Made by a program: the position numbers and the translations under genes | NCBI RefSeq assembly: GCF_019703515.2 | Contig: NC_059365.1 | Location: 37,870,001 to 37,934,000 of the forward strand | Source of the DNA: Myxocyprinus asiaticus | Taxonomy: Eukaryota; Chordata; Actinopteri; Cypriniformes; Catostomidae | DNA: 64,000 nucleotides | Direction: 5' to 3' | In this document: positions 59,801 to 63,584 of the stretch, piece by piece | Layout: each line of letters begins with the position of its first letter | Numbering within the stretch: position 1 is the first letter of the stretch | Notes under the pieces: generated by a model | What the model saw: only the letters and a program-made list of their open reading frames with translations | What the model was told of the DNA's origin: nothing | Databases searched by the model: none

Positions 59801-61691
59801 TGTATTAAATGTATTTCTGATTTGTTATATCTGCTCCATACAAATCTGAAATTATCTCATTATTTGGTAACAGACAGCAGAGGGTAGTAAATGCAATAAG
59901 AATTGCATTTCTCATTTCTAAATAATTCTTTATAAAAAGTTCTAAAAGAATTACTGGAATCGCTACAGGAACCGTTAAGAGGAATTGGAACCGGAATCGT
60001 AAAATTCCTTACAATTCCCAACCCTACTTTCGACTTTGTTTATTTAATACAAAGATATAAATTACTGAACCTGCAGAGTTGCGTTCACAGTGCATGCTAA
60101 CCACGTGAAAATAAAGCGAACTAAACTCACAGCATCTCCTGAGATGATCGGAAATAATTTTCAGCATTTTCACAGATGACATTATTCTTGCAAACAGTTT
60201 TCAGACAAATGAAACAGAGAACAAAAAGAGTGAAAACTCTTTACATGCGCTTGTTCCACATGCTTGCACGTCTCTTAACAAACAGCGAATCAGACACAAG
60301 CAGTGACGGCTTTTCTTTTGTCTGTTCTTAAAAATATAATAAAGTGTGTTTCTTCAAGTCTTTGTGACTAACAGCATTTCTTGTCATGTGTCACTCTGAG
60401 ACAGGTCGCCCCCATTGTTGCAGGTAGATGAGCAAAATTACCCGCGCGTGAAATACATTTGGACGAGGAACTTGCGAACTGGATTCAACTTTGTCGCATT
60501 TGGCAGGTTTCACACCCTGGCCACTATTTAATACATTTGGCGACTTTCCAGATCCATGGTTTTGCCATTTTCCGATATTGTCGATCATCATCTGTTCACA
60601 ATCGGCATCAGGATCTTTGTAAGACATCGTCGATATCCAATTACATCATCCTATCGCCCAGCCCTAGTATTTACCACATCCATCTCCTAAGCTTTTATAG
60701 CATGAGTGAATGAAGCAATTAATCAGAGCTATATGATTGTAATCAGATAAAACAAACACCTAAATCACACAAAATCAAGAGCACCCACATGAAAACGCCA
60801 CTAGACTGAATCTGTAAGATTAATGATTCTGCATACACTACGAAAAAGGCTGTTTTCACACTTGGTTCGAATGCTTGGAACAAACTTTTTTGGACCAAAC
60901 ATGCTTTTTCTTAGGGTGGCAGTTGCCACCCGATACCACCCCAGTAGATCCGCCCCTGAATATCACTAAATATGGAGGTAAACCGAATGCCCTCTGCCAG
61001 CACAGCCATCTCTCTGACAGCTACAGAAAGACATTTTCAAGCCATTATTATGTTCACTTCTGCTCTGACAAGCTGTTGAATGCTGCACCAAATGAATGCT
61101 GCACATAGTCCTGCGTCACGATGATGAGTCAGATCTCAGGACATCTCTAAAAAGCTTCTTATTTAATTCAGTTCAAGCACACTGGAGAACGACAAAAAGT
61201 AATTTGACAGCCATGAAAATTAAATGGCCTGAAATACCTATCTTTTCTGCAGGCTAGCACCCATTAAGGGCCACACACTGTGACAGTGCCCATACTGAAT
61301 TATTCAAGGCTCGATGTGCATAGCTCAGCCTTCTCGATGTGAAACGGCAGCCGTCTGACATTCGCATTGATGTGATAATCGAAGGGCAAGAGCTTGAGCA
61401 CTCTCATAGCACTGCTGACCATTCAAGACAGAGGAAAAATGTGTGCAAATGTAGAGGATGAGAAAGAGGGAAGAAAAATTAGGGAAGAGGTTTCTGCACA
61501 CAGGCCGGTCACAAACAAAAGGGGTGAGACAGGCGAAAGGCAACTCACTTTCTGTCTGTGTGGTCAAGACCGCTCAGCCGGACCCCTTCGATGGCCTCGT
61601 TGCGCTGGCCGCATGTGTTCCCATAGCTGTCATATCCAAACACCAGCCGCGCCGCCCCTCCAGTCATGATGGTAAAACCACAGATTCCACA
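15289..61691 (-). CDS. slc44a1: choline transporter-like protein 1, gene level (14 coding exons, 5' end outside window)
   Basis: This is a multipass choline transporter of the SLC44/CTL family, located in plasma membrane and mitochondria in other vertebrates. Exons (- strand, high to low): 61691-61549, 47345-47209, 44386-44293, 44200-44031, 43445-43356, 39220-39054, 38956-38770, 35438-35270, 34070-33914, 30773-30690, 30501-30364, 25497-25261, 18788-18684, 15312-15289. All split codons rejoin without a frameshift, for 1,902 coding bases. Family blocks include [104 protein letters not shown] and [18 protein letters not shown]. The last block and the APGTSSA end point to CTL1 rather than CTL2/4/5. 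The first exon(s) with the cytosolic N-terminus lie beyond 64000. Confidence 0.95.
15313..16614. other. slc44a1 last intron, first part
   Basis: Intron without exons. A-run at 15911-15931. Around 16208-16320 (AGGGCCGGTTACTGATACAG then GATTCGATT words) looks like the end of an hAT-type MITE of the 'TAGGGCTGGGCGATTC' kind, with no opposite end found. Confidence 0.45.
16624..17556 (-). mobile_element. truncated and rearranged Tc1 element
   Basis: The 5' end of the element (right side here) is CAGTTGTGCTCAAAAGTTTG at 17556 downward, next to TA. The transposase follows from 17197. The 3' half is lost. Bases 16630-16672 are an inverted partial copy of 16889-16934, so the remnant folds back on itself. 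Confidence 0.8.
16703..17197 (-). pseudogene. Tc1 transposase, N-terminal two thirds
   Basis: An intact 164-codon frame starts [20 protein letters not shown] and contains a paired-like helix-turn-helix ([20 protein letters not shown]), the GRPRK hinge ([10 protein letters not shown]), then a second DNA-binding segment and the first catalytic aspartate in [13 protein letters not shown]. It stops at HNK, before the second D and final E of the DD34E triad. It may bind element ends but cannot be a complete transposase. Confidence 0.85.
17557..18452. other. slc44a1 last intron, second part
   Basis: No exon or bounded repeat was recognised. The open frame at 17504-17752 overlaps the Tc1 end and is not supported. 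Confidence 0.4.
18453..18683 (-). CDS. slc44a1: read-through hydrophobic tail, alternative slc44a1 C-terminus
   Basis: If the GTGAGT donor at 18683 is ignored, the exon frame continues 76 residues to a TGA at 18455-18453. The tail contains [20 protein letters not shown] and [20 protein letters not shown], two probable membrane segments, and finishes MPVAAAAC. In other vertebrates CTL1 has isoforms that differ only at the C-terminus, so an unspliced isoform is plausible. A long hydrophobic extension would be unusual, and it may instead be 3' UTR or intron that happens to be open. I do not recognise the tail as another family. Confidence 0.45.
   Translation of the reverse strand: MSGDVGIAGTEWQILQEFHLYYLLLCVLVDWALSEHTLVLCLTQDMIIFLSVCLPTSTLFFLGTLLQNMPVAAAAC
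18684..18788 (-). CDS. slc44a1: slc44a1 exon: cytosolic tail [10 protein letters not shown]
   Basis: The acceptor is TTTTCTGCAG. Thirty-five phase-0 codons read [20 protein letters not shown], then [16 protein letters not shown] strong donor GTGAGT follows the ATG codon at 18684. The frame stays open past this donor for 76 more residues (see the adjacent feature). Confidence 0.92.
19080..19596. repeat. 37-bp minisatellite
   Basis: About 13 tandem copies of a unit like GGGCTTTCACGATTATGACG followed by ATTAATTGTCTGTTTTA. Three neighbouring copies near 19255-19385 share the GGGGATACACGATTATGAGG variant, which indicates recent unequal exchange. Confidence 0.88.
19724..20167. mobile_element. MITE with GGTGCGGTCACACAT ends
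   Basis: The left end GTGCGGTCACACATATCTTT and right end AAAGGTATGTGTGACCGTAA are near-perfect inverted repeats, extending into GCACG and CGAAATTCCGC blocks. About 440 bp, non-coding. It is inserted within the hAT-like element. Confidence 0.75.
20593..21758. other. slc44a1 intron, nothing recognised
   Basis: Intronic DNA between 18788 and 25261. Open frames at 21309-21588 on both strands lack family motifs. Confidence 0.4.
21759..21785. repeat. TA microsatellite at the DIRS boundary
   Basis: A TA run of about 27 bases abuts the start of the DIRS-derived sequence. Confidence 0.85.
22902..23884 (-). pseudogene. DIRS tyrosine recombinase, frameshifted
   Basis: The N-terminal core-binding domain is in one frame ([40 protein letters not shown], 23884-23486). 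The catalytic part is in separate frames (23413-23120, then 23096-22902), with the HxxR motif in [14 protein letters not shown] and the nucleophile tyrosine in ARFYNLRV. Frame changes make it inactive. Confidence 0.78.
23902..24801 (-). pseudogene. DIRS RNase H domain region
   Basis: A 299-codon frame contains [48 protein letters not shown] and [15 protein letters not shown], the four acidic-residue blocks of an RNase H fold. The upstream reverse transcriptase is cut off by the junction at about 24811. The C-terminal 150 residues have no clear domain. Confidence 0.8.
24812..24985 (+). mobile_element. right arm of Tc1-derived fold-back element
   Basis: From CCGAACTGACAAAGTCTACA to GGTTTTAATGTTGTGGATGG and TCGGTGTA, this is the same right arm as at 34690-34855. 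Its other arm is missing, apparently replaced at the DIRS junction. Confidence 0.8.
25261..25497 (-). CDS. slc44a1: slc44a1 exon: last membrane helices and [11 protein letters not shown]
   Basis: The acceptor is CATGCAG and the donor ATG|GTGAGT. Seventy-nine phase-0 codons include [40 protein letters not shown], then [20 protein letters not shown]. This is the C-terminal core of CTL1. Confidence 0.95.
25905..26348 (-). mobile_element. tRNA-derived SINE (copy 1)
   Basis: On the - strand it starts GGGGGCCTGGGTAGCTCAGT with an A-box (TAGCTCAGTGG) and a B-box (GTTCGAATCCC), the internal RNA polymerase III promoter of a tRNA head. A roughly 350-base body and a tail ending GGGGAAAAATCC follow. The plus-oriented copy at 62045 has the same organisation. 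Confidence 0.85.
26480..26714. repeat. left part of 79-bp satellite array
   Basis: Diverged units with GAGTCATTCGTTCAAG, CACTGTATGTTTTGCAGTGA and GATTCAAAAGGAAC words. The array stops at TTAA 26715-26718 and resumes at 28857. Confidence 0.7.
26993..28188 (+). mobile_element. full-length Tc1 element, degenerate
   Basis: The right end is AATGTTGTGGCTGATCGGTG followed by TA. The left end is an eroded inverted copy (ATTAACATTAAAATCACTGA). Between lies a near full-length transposase on the + strand. The right end is shared with the fold-back elements at 1276, 24812 and 34262. Confidence 0.82.
27141..28150 (+). pseudogene. Tc1 transposase pseudogene with inactivated DDE triad
   Basis: It starts [20 protein letters not shown]. 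The helix-turn-helix region is followed by VAWSDES with the first catalytic D. An in-frame TGA at 27684-27686 replaces what is normally a cysteine codon. The second catalytic block reads FQQYNAPCH, with Y where the family has D. The final [12 protein letters not shown] keeps E. A frameshift near 28070 garbles the C-terminus. The protein cannot be catalytic. Confidence 0.87.
28861..29750. repeat. 79-bp satellite array
   Basis: About 11 copies of a unit like GATTCAAATGAACCGATTCA, TAAGAGTCATTAGTTCAGGA, ATCGGACTTCACTGGTCACG, ATGTATGTTTCACGCTGTA. Adjacent copies at 29290-29745 are nearly identical, which suggests recent homogenisation. It lies in an slc44a1 intron. Confidence 0.9.
29751..30363. 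other. slc44a1 intron with fragment of the AAAGGGGTCAT repeat
   Basis: AAAGGGGTCATATCATGAGG at 29804 resembles the left end of the element at 9730. No right end was found. No gene. Confidence 0.5.
30364..30501 (-). CDS. slc44a1: slc44a1 exon: [14 protein letters not shown] block
   Basis: The acceptor is CTGTTTGCAG and the donor AAG|GTGAAG. Forty-six codons read [20 protein letters not shown], then [20 protein letters not shown]. The NST sequon is kept. Confidence 0.95.
30690..30773 (-). CDS. slc44a1: slc44a1 exon: cysteine-rich [15 protein letters not shown] block
   Basis: The acceptor is ACACCCCACAG and the donor CAG|GTGAGT. Twenty-eight phase-0 codons read [20 protein letters not shown] and KCLNYLNQ, a hallmark of the CTL family. 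Confidence 0.95.
30774..31698. other. slc44a1 intron, AT-rich with TA and CA runs
   Basis: No exon. A T-run at 31371-31388, a TA run at 31630-31680 and a CA run at 31682-31700 lead into the next element. Confidence 0.5.
31700..32206. mobile_element. Tc1-type MITE with TACTGGTCAAAAGTTTTGAA ends
   Basis: The left end ACTGGTCAAAAGTTTTGAAA and right end TTTCAAAACTTTTGACCGGT are near-perfect inverted repeats next to TA. About 500 bp, no transposase. The microsatellites outside both ends mirror each other (CA then TA on the left, GT then TA on the right). Confidence 0.85.
32679..33744. mobile_element. TTAA-bounded element with GGCCTGTTCACACC ends
   Basis: TTAA at 32675-32678 and 33745-33748. Ends GGCCTGTTCACACC and GGTGTGAACAGGCC are a perfect 14-bp inverted repeat. 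1,066 bp with no transposase motif; the open frames inside (99 and 75 codons) have no recognisable domain. Confidence 0.78.
33914..34070 (-). CDS. slc44a1: slc44a1 exon: [13 protein letters not shown] block
   Basis: The acceptor is AATTCTCCAG and the donor AAAG|GTAGAT. One base completes arginine, then [40 protein letters not shown] and [12 protein letters not shown] follow. The sequence is highly conserved with vertebrate CTL1. Confidence 0.94.
34262..34855 (+). mobile_element. Tc1-derived element encoding only a helix-turn-helix domain
   Basis: Same family as 1276-1948. Part of the left arm (CCACAGAACTGCCACTCACT...) is kept, inverted relative to 34613-34650. The right end is AATGTTGTGGATGATCAGTG. 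The sequence between encodes the HTH protein at 34467-34700. It lies in an slc44a1 intron, antisense to the gene. Confidence 0.82.
34467..34700 (+). pseudogene. Tc1 transposase N-terminal domain, 77 codons
   Basis: It begins [20 protein letters not shown] at the usual family start, with a clear helix-turn-helix [20 protein letters not shown] and the basic segment [16 protein letters not shown]. It stops at RMARLV. After the stop the sequence jumps to the element's end ([12 protein letters not shown] in another frame), with no DDE domain. The frame itself is undamaged. Confidence 0.8.
34975..35130. repeat. fragment of another Tc1-type end
   Basis: The words AAAAAGTATTTGAACATTCA and TCCGAATACTTTATGGGGCC, then ACTGTCA, resemble the two ends of a common fish Tc1 family brought together by internal deletion. 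Confidence 0.5.
35270..35438 (-). CDS. slc44a1: slc44a1 exon: [20 protein letters not shown] block
   Basis: The acceptor is CTGTTCCACAG. The donor ACGAG|GTCTGG is weak beyond the GT. It reads [20 protein letters not shown], then [20 protein letters not shown] and [15 protein letters not shown], matching the CTL signature region. Confidence 0.94.
35439..35997. other. slc44a1 intron
   Basis: The 118-codon open frame at 35474-35830 has no family motif and is AT-rich; not called. Confidence 0.4.
36664..37560 (+). mobile_element. degenerate hAT element
   Basis: It starts GTGCTGGGTAGTAACAGATT, ACATGTAATCTGGATTACGA, a known type of fish hAT end, and holds a hAT transposase remnant at 36993-37250. 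The right end was not delimited. Confidence 0.65.
36993..37250 (+). pseudogene. hAT transposase fragment
   Basis: The frame reads [16 protein letters not shown], close to the C..AHTLNL motif of hAT transposases, then continues to a stop at 37176-37178 with similar residues after it. Only the middle of the protein is represented. Confidence 0.6.
37930..38735. repeat. degraded relative of the AGGGATAGTTCACC repeat
   Basis: GTTGTTCCAAACCTGTATGA, CTTTCTTTCATGGAACACAA and a mirrored TCATATGGACTACTTTTATG segment are typical interior words of the family seen complete at 10944-11569. A C-run is at 38089-38097. Confidence 0.6.
38770..38956 (-). CDS. slc44a1: slc44a1 exon: [18 protein letters not shown] block
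   Basis: The acceptor is TGCTCTGGCAG and the donor ACTG|GTGAGA. Sixty-two codons encode [20 protein letters not shown], one of the most conserved CTL1 segments, then two hydrophobic helices ending [13 protein letters not shown]. Confidence 0.94.
39054..39220 (-). CDS. slc44a1: slc44a1 exon: membrane helix and intracellular loop
   Basis: The acceptor is GTTTCTCAG and the donor TTTACG|GTATGC. It reads [20 protein letters not shown], then [18 protein letters not shown], then [13 protein letters not shown]. The hydrophilic loop between the helices is longer than I recall for the human protein. Confidence 0.92.
40036..42202. mobile_element. TTAA-bounded composite element with internal direct repeats
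   Basis: TTAA at 40032-40035 and 42203-42206. Ends are GGTCCCGGCACACTGC and GTGTGCTAGGCCT, imperfectly inverted. Inside, about 40188-40550 and 41150-41590 are diverged direct copies (AGCTGCTAAACACCTTCTAA, GTAGGTGTGACCTG, GCTGGTGCAAATTTACC). Two palindromic blocks rich in TTTGC words lie at about 40566-40785 and 41960-42183. No transposase. Confidence 0.65.
42203..43355. other. slc44a1 intron
   Basis: The intron following the GC donor at 43355 runs to 39221. No gene recognised in this stretch. Confidence 0.45.
43356..43445 (-). CDS. slc44a1: slc44a1 exon: membrane helix [10 protein letters not shown], followed by GC-AG intron
   Basis: The acceptor is CATGCTGCAG. The exon reads [20 protein letters not shown], then TAMVVLGSL, and must end at 43356 with the first G of a glycine codon, because the next exon begins GAGGCACC (G+GA = glycine, then GTSVLWW). 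The intron therefore begins GCAAGT, a GC donor with otherwise ideal consensus. Confidence 0.92.
43528..43806. mobile_element. TTAA-bounded MITE with AGACAACATGAAAT ends
   Basis: TTAA at 43524-43527 and 43807-43810. The left end AGACAACATGAAAT and right end ATTTCATGATGTCT are inverted with one mismatch. 279 bp, non-coding. Confidence 0.72.
44031..44200 (-). CDS. slc44a1: slc44a1 exon: loop end and second membrane helix
   Basis: The acceptor is CACTGCAG and the donor CTAG|GTAACT. Fifty-six codons read [20 protein letters not shown], then [20 protein letters not shown] and [12 protein letters not shown]. Human CTL1, as I recall it, has an N-glycosylation sequon NISC where this protein has DISC, so that site is absent here. 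Bases 44111-44170 recur at 44714-44773 in the adjacent intron. Confidence 0.93.
44293..44386 (-). CDS. slc44a1: slc44a1 exon: extracellular loop
   Basis: The acceptor is TTTCTTTTAG and the donor AGAG|GTATTT. It reads [20 protein letters not shown], then [10 protein letters not shown]. Phase 2 at both ends joins correctly to the neighbours (glycine before, serine AG+C after). Confidence 0.92.
44455..45662. mobile_element. element with AGGGTTCCCAC ends carrying a copied slc44a1 fragment
   Basis: The left end AGGGTTCCCACTCTTTTCAA and right end GAAGCGTGGGAACCCT are inverted copies. Much of 44900-45180 recurs at 50400-50640 (AACATTCATTT..CCAAATATGTCA, TTTTCCGCATACTAC). No transposase found. Bases 44714-44773 are a 59/60 copy of slc44a1 exon sequence. 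Confidence 0.7.
44714..44773 (-). pseudogene. slc44a1: duplicated slc44a1 exon fragment
   Basis: These 60 bases match exon bases 44111-44170 with one difference (T for A at 44720), in the same orientation. In sense they would encode [17 protein letters not shown]. They sit between sequences belonging to the AGGGTTCCCAC element. They have no splice sites of their own and cannot act as an exon as they stand. Confidence 0.85.
45990..46504. mobile_element. two overlapping hAT-type MITE remnants
   Basis: TAGGTATGGGAATCACAAGG at 45998 pairs with CAGTTCCTAACCCTA at about 46297-46311. TAGGGCTGGGCGATATGGCG at 46087 pairs with ATATTGCCCAGACCTA ending 46504. Both end pairs are characteristic of fish hAT MITEs. 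No target duplications were visible, and the interleaving suggests rearrangement. Confidence 0.55.
46977..47024. repeat. GT microsatellite
   Basis: A GT run with one TTTG interruption, about 48 bases. Confidence 0.9.
47209..47345 (-). CDS. slc44a1: slc44a1 exon: extracellular loop, VFFLDPCN block
   Basis: The acceptor is TTTATTTACAG and the donor AATG|GTGAGT. Forty-five codons read [19 protein letters not shown], then [16 protein letters not shown]. The conserved cysteines of the long first extracellular loop are present. The intron upstream in the gene is about 14 kb and holds the nested transposon block. Confidence 0.93.
47802..47860. repeat. TA microsatellite
   Basis: A long alternating TA run of about 58 bases in an slc44a1 intron. 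Confidence 0.92.
47890..48290. repeat. right half of AGGGATAGTTCACC-type repeat
   Basis: It ends TTGGTGAACTATCCCTTTAA, the mirror of the family's left end. The left end is missing. Confidence 0.65.
48291..50389. other. slc44a1 intron, nothing well defined
   Basis: Near 50170-50275 the words TATCGGATTTGGATCGGGCT and GTATCGGATCGGTGCATCCC (then TA) look like one end of an hAT-type MITE. Open frames near 48539-48817 show no family motif. Confidence 0.45.
50390..51663. mobile_element. second copy of the AGGGTTCCCAC element, left end lost
   Basis: Body words are shared with 44880-45180. The right end is TTTTCAGGACATGTGGGAAC then CCTG. It does not carry the slc44a1 fragment, which shows that fragment is not part of the family consensus. 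Confidence 0.65.
51664..52503. other. slc44a1 intron
   Basis: Nothing recognised. Confidence 0.4.
53643..55112 (+). pseudogene. Harbinger Myb/SANT-like accessory gene, broken
   Basis: The first exon reads [40 protein letters not shown] and meets TAG at 53763-53765. The W..EV..FL..VA pattern is the trihelix/Myb fold these proteins use to bind the transposon and carry the nuclease into the nucleus. Later pieces are 53920-53950 ([18 protein letters not shown]), 54234-54395 (a serine/proline-rich linker) and 54765-55112 ([24 protein letters not shown] coiled coil). Frame breaks between the pieces show it is not functional. Confidence 0.72.
55363..55555. mobile_element. 193-bp hAT MITE with target duplication
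   Basis: The ends CAGGGGTGTCAAACTCGGTT and its complement (AACTTAGTTTGACACCCCTG) are inverted over about 30 bases. Flanks GACTTCAT (55355-55362) and GACTACAT (55556-55563) match at 7 of 8 positions. It is inserted between the two Harbinger genes. Confidence 0.88.
55570..56484 (-). pseudogene. Harbinger nuclease (DDE) with one in-frame stop
   Basis: One frame of 305 codons is interrupted only by TAA at 55878-55876, between PLQNWLLK and [15 protein letters not shown]. Visible are a helix-turn-helix ([16 protein letters not shown]), first D in [10 protein letters not shown], second D in LGDSAYPL, and E in [16 protein letters not shown]. All three catalytic residues are kept. The first about 30 residues do not look like the family, so the true start was probably in a separate exon. 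In the family this enzyme cuts at 3-bp TWA targets. Confidence 0.85.
56560..59700 (-). mobile_element. non-LTR retrotransposon (jockey/CR1/L2-like), near full length
   Basis: It reads on the - strand from about 59700 (5') to about 56560 (3'), with an AP endonuclease, a linker, a reverse transcriptase and an AT-rich 3' end. It belongs to the same broad family as the fragment at 13541. Poly-A or short-repeat tail and target duplications could not be fixed. Confidence 0.82.
57070..59190 (-). pseudogene. LINE ORF2: endonuclease plus reverse transcriptase, several breaks
   Basis: Endonuclease parts: [12 protein letters not shown] (59190-58963) and [15 protein letters not shown] with the catalytic [12 protein letters not shown] (59018-58692). 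The linker and fingers are at 58545-57820 ([40 protein letters not shown]). The RT palm is at 57717-57070: motif [16 protein letters not shown], motif [13 protein letters not shown] and motif C CSDDSV, where the usual aromatic residue before DD is cysteine. At least three frame breaks. Confidence 0.85.
60675..61548. other. slc44a1 intron
   Basis: Near 60850-60905 the words GCTGTTTTCACACTTGGTTC and GGAACAAACTTTTTTGGACC resemble a degraded MITE. No gene recognised. Confidence 0.4.
61549..61691 (-). CDS. slc44a1: slc44a1 exon: end of TM1 and start of first extracellular loop
   Basis: The acceptor is CTTATTTCAG and the donor AGAAA|GTGAGT. The exon reads [20 protein letters not shown], then DSYGNTCGQ and GLDHTDR. 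It matches the segment of CTL1 following the first membrane helix. It ends with AA, which joins A of the next exon to give lysine. Confidence 0.93.
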
Positions 61692-62044
61692 CTGAAATAA
61701 GAGTGAATCAGCATTAATCATATAGGCAGTCAGCTAAAAAGAAAATAACTACAGGCAATGATTTGGGAAATTGAAAAGGCTACATAATTAACAGAATACA
61801 TCAAAACCTACAATAGTTATACAAGGCTTTGCTACTAAATCAAGCAATTCCTGTGGATTTCATAATTTGGCAAACTTCGGCATTCTAGCATAAGACATGA
61901 ATATTAACGGACGTAAATTTAATGTGGCATGTTCCAAACTAAAATCAGGGTTCCCACACTTTTTTAATTTCCATGACTTTTCCAGTTGTTTGCCATAATT
62001 GGATGAAGAGTTTTAAAAAATATATTCAAAAATCGACCAAATTT
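61692..62044. other. slc44a1 intron 5' of the first visible exon
   Basis: At 61947-62000 AGGGTTCCCACACTTTTTTA, ATTTCCATGACTTTTCC is a third end of the AGGGTTCCCAC family. It is followed almost at once by the SINE, and no partner end is seen. Confidence 0.5.
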
Positions 62045-62490
62045 GGGGCCTGGGTAGCTCAGTGGTAAAATACGCTGGCTACCACCCCTGGAGTTCGCTA
62101 GCTCGCTAGTTCGAATCCCAGGGCATGCTGAGTGACTCCAGCCAGGTCTCCTAAGCAACCAAATTGTCCCGGTTGCTAGGGAGGGTAGAGTCACATGGGG
62201 TAAACTCCTCGTGGTTGCTATAATGTGGTTTGTTCTCGGTGGGGCGTGTGGTGAGTTGAGCGTGGTTGCCGCGGTGGATGGCGTGAAGCCTCCACAAGCG
62301 CTATGTCTCCGTGGCAACGCGCTCAACAAGCCACGTGATAAGATGCACGGGTTGACGGTCTCAGATGTGCAGGCAACTGGGATTCATCCTCCGCCACCCA
62401 GACTGAGGCGAATCACTACGCCACCACGAGAACTTAGAAGCACATTGGGAATTGGGCATTCCAAATTGGGAGAAAAAGGGGAAAAAATCA
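62045..62490 (+). mobile_element. tRNA-derived SINE (copy 2)
   Basis: It starts GGGGCCTGGGTAGCTCAGTG (A-box), then GTTCGAATCCCAGG (B-box), a body with CTAAGCAACCAAATTG, GGTTGCTATAATGTGG and GTCTCCGTGGCAACGCGCTC, and ends GGGAGAAAAAGGGG then AAAAAATC. It is colinear with copy 1 (25905-26348, opposite strand). An 8-base duplication within the tRNA head (GCTAGCTCGCTAG) is specific to this copy. Confidence 0.87.
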
Positions 62491-62562
62491 AAAAATTCAG
62501 ACCAATTTGTGAACCAGTTTGACTGATTCATTAAAAAGAACGACTCAAAAAATTATTCAAAG

Positions 62563-63576
62563 TAGAGGTCGACTGATATGGTTTTTTTTAAGGCCAATGC
62601 CAGAGAGCAGGGTGGCCGATAGGCCGATATATTGCACAATTTAATATATTAGTAAATGACATATACATACATTTTAGCATTTAGCATTATTTTTACTTAA
62701 TCTTTCACACAAATCTTTTGTAATTTTGTAAAAATAATCACAGACAAATCTTGTGTTTTAGATGGTAGATAGGAATTTTTCCTTATTTCTGTTTAGTCTT
62801 CCCACTTTAGTAATTGTTTGCATGTAAAGACATTCTAATACATTAGGTAGAAGGCAATAACAACAGTGCACACAGTATTCCAGCAACCACGTAGTGTATG
62901 TGCGCATTAGCAATCGCACTTTCTCACAAAAAGACCAAATCAAACTAATTCACATACAGTACATACAGTCCGCAGTGAATATGACATTAATTTATAGCGC
63001 ACATGAAGCGCTTTTACTTTGAAGTTGCTCTATCGCTCTTGTGCGGATCCAGTGAGCGAAACAATCAACTGAACGCTTCCAGTTTACTCGGCCAGGATCG
63101 CCTGCTCGGAGTGTCACGGACTGACCATCGTGCAACATCATAAGTCAGAGGGATGCAGTTTTAATCCAGGCTATTATAAAACGCACTTAAGAGGAAAATA
63201 TATGAGCGCTCCAAGGGAAGAAAACGATTTTGCACAAGGTTTGTGAGTTAAATCTGTTAAAATAAGATATCTACATATTTGCAGACGATATATGATTGAA
63301 GTTTTGTTGATATTTGCCTTTTTATCATTAGACAAGACAGTTAACAATTACAGGGAACTGTTGAGGAGAGAGACGGAGAATGAAACACGTAAGCACGTAA
63401 ACATAATGAGCTCATATGCGTCTGATATGCGGGACCATTTAAATGAGACGGTTGCACCGTCCCGGCTTAAGAAACAAATCGGCCAAATGGGCAAATTTAT
63501 CGGCCAATACTGATCATTTAAAAATACCAATTATCAGCCGATTTATCGGTCTCTGTGATATATCGGTCGAAAACTA
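62563..63576. mobile_element. hAT-like element with perfect 8-bp target duplication
   Basis: ATTCAAAG at 62555-62562 and 63577-63584 flank a 1,014-bp element starting TAGAGGTCGACTGATATGG and ending ATATCGGTCGAAAACTA. The ends also hold mirrored GGCCGATA and TATCGG words. No transposase motif; the 73-codon frame at 63292-63513 has no recognised domain. Confidence 0.8.
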
Positions 63577-63584
63577 ATTCAAAG

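Larger units (their letters stand above)
52980..60026. mobile_element. inner hAT-type MITE split by later insertions
   Basis: The left part has AGAACCAGTTCC, TCTGGAATCGTATG and TTTCGGTTCCGTTAACG (52990-53065). The right part has GGAACCGTTAAGAGGAATTG, GAACCGGAATCG and ends CAATTCCCAACCCTA at 60026. These are the two ends of a known type of fish hAT MITE. The exact left boundary is not clear. Confidence 0.55.
52512..60666. mobile_element. 8.2-kb nested transposon block bounded by an hAT element
   Basis: Perfect 8-bp duplications GTATTTAC lie at 52504-52511 and 60667-60674. The outer ends TAGGGCTGGGCCATAT and TCGCCCAGCCCTA are inverted. 8-bp duplication and a TA start are hallmarks of hAT transposons. 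The original element was probably short; inside are a second hAT-type remnant, a Harbinger element, a LINE and a 193-bp hAT MITE. The whole block sits in the intron between slc44a1 exons 61549 and 47345. Confidence 0.85.

Noticed and set aside
62062..62133. Possible functional tRNA gene
   Set aside because: A- and B-boxes are present, but the cloverleaf is broken and continues into a SINE body; it is a SINE head.
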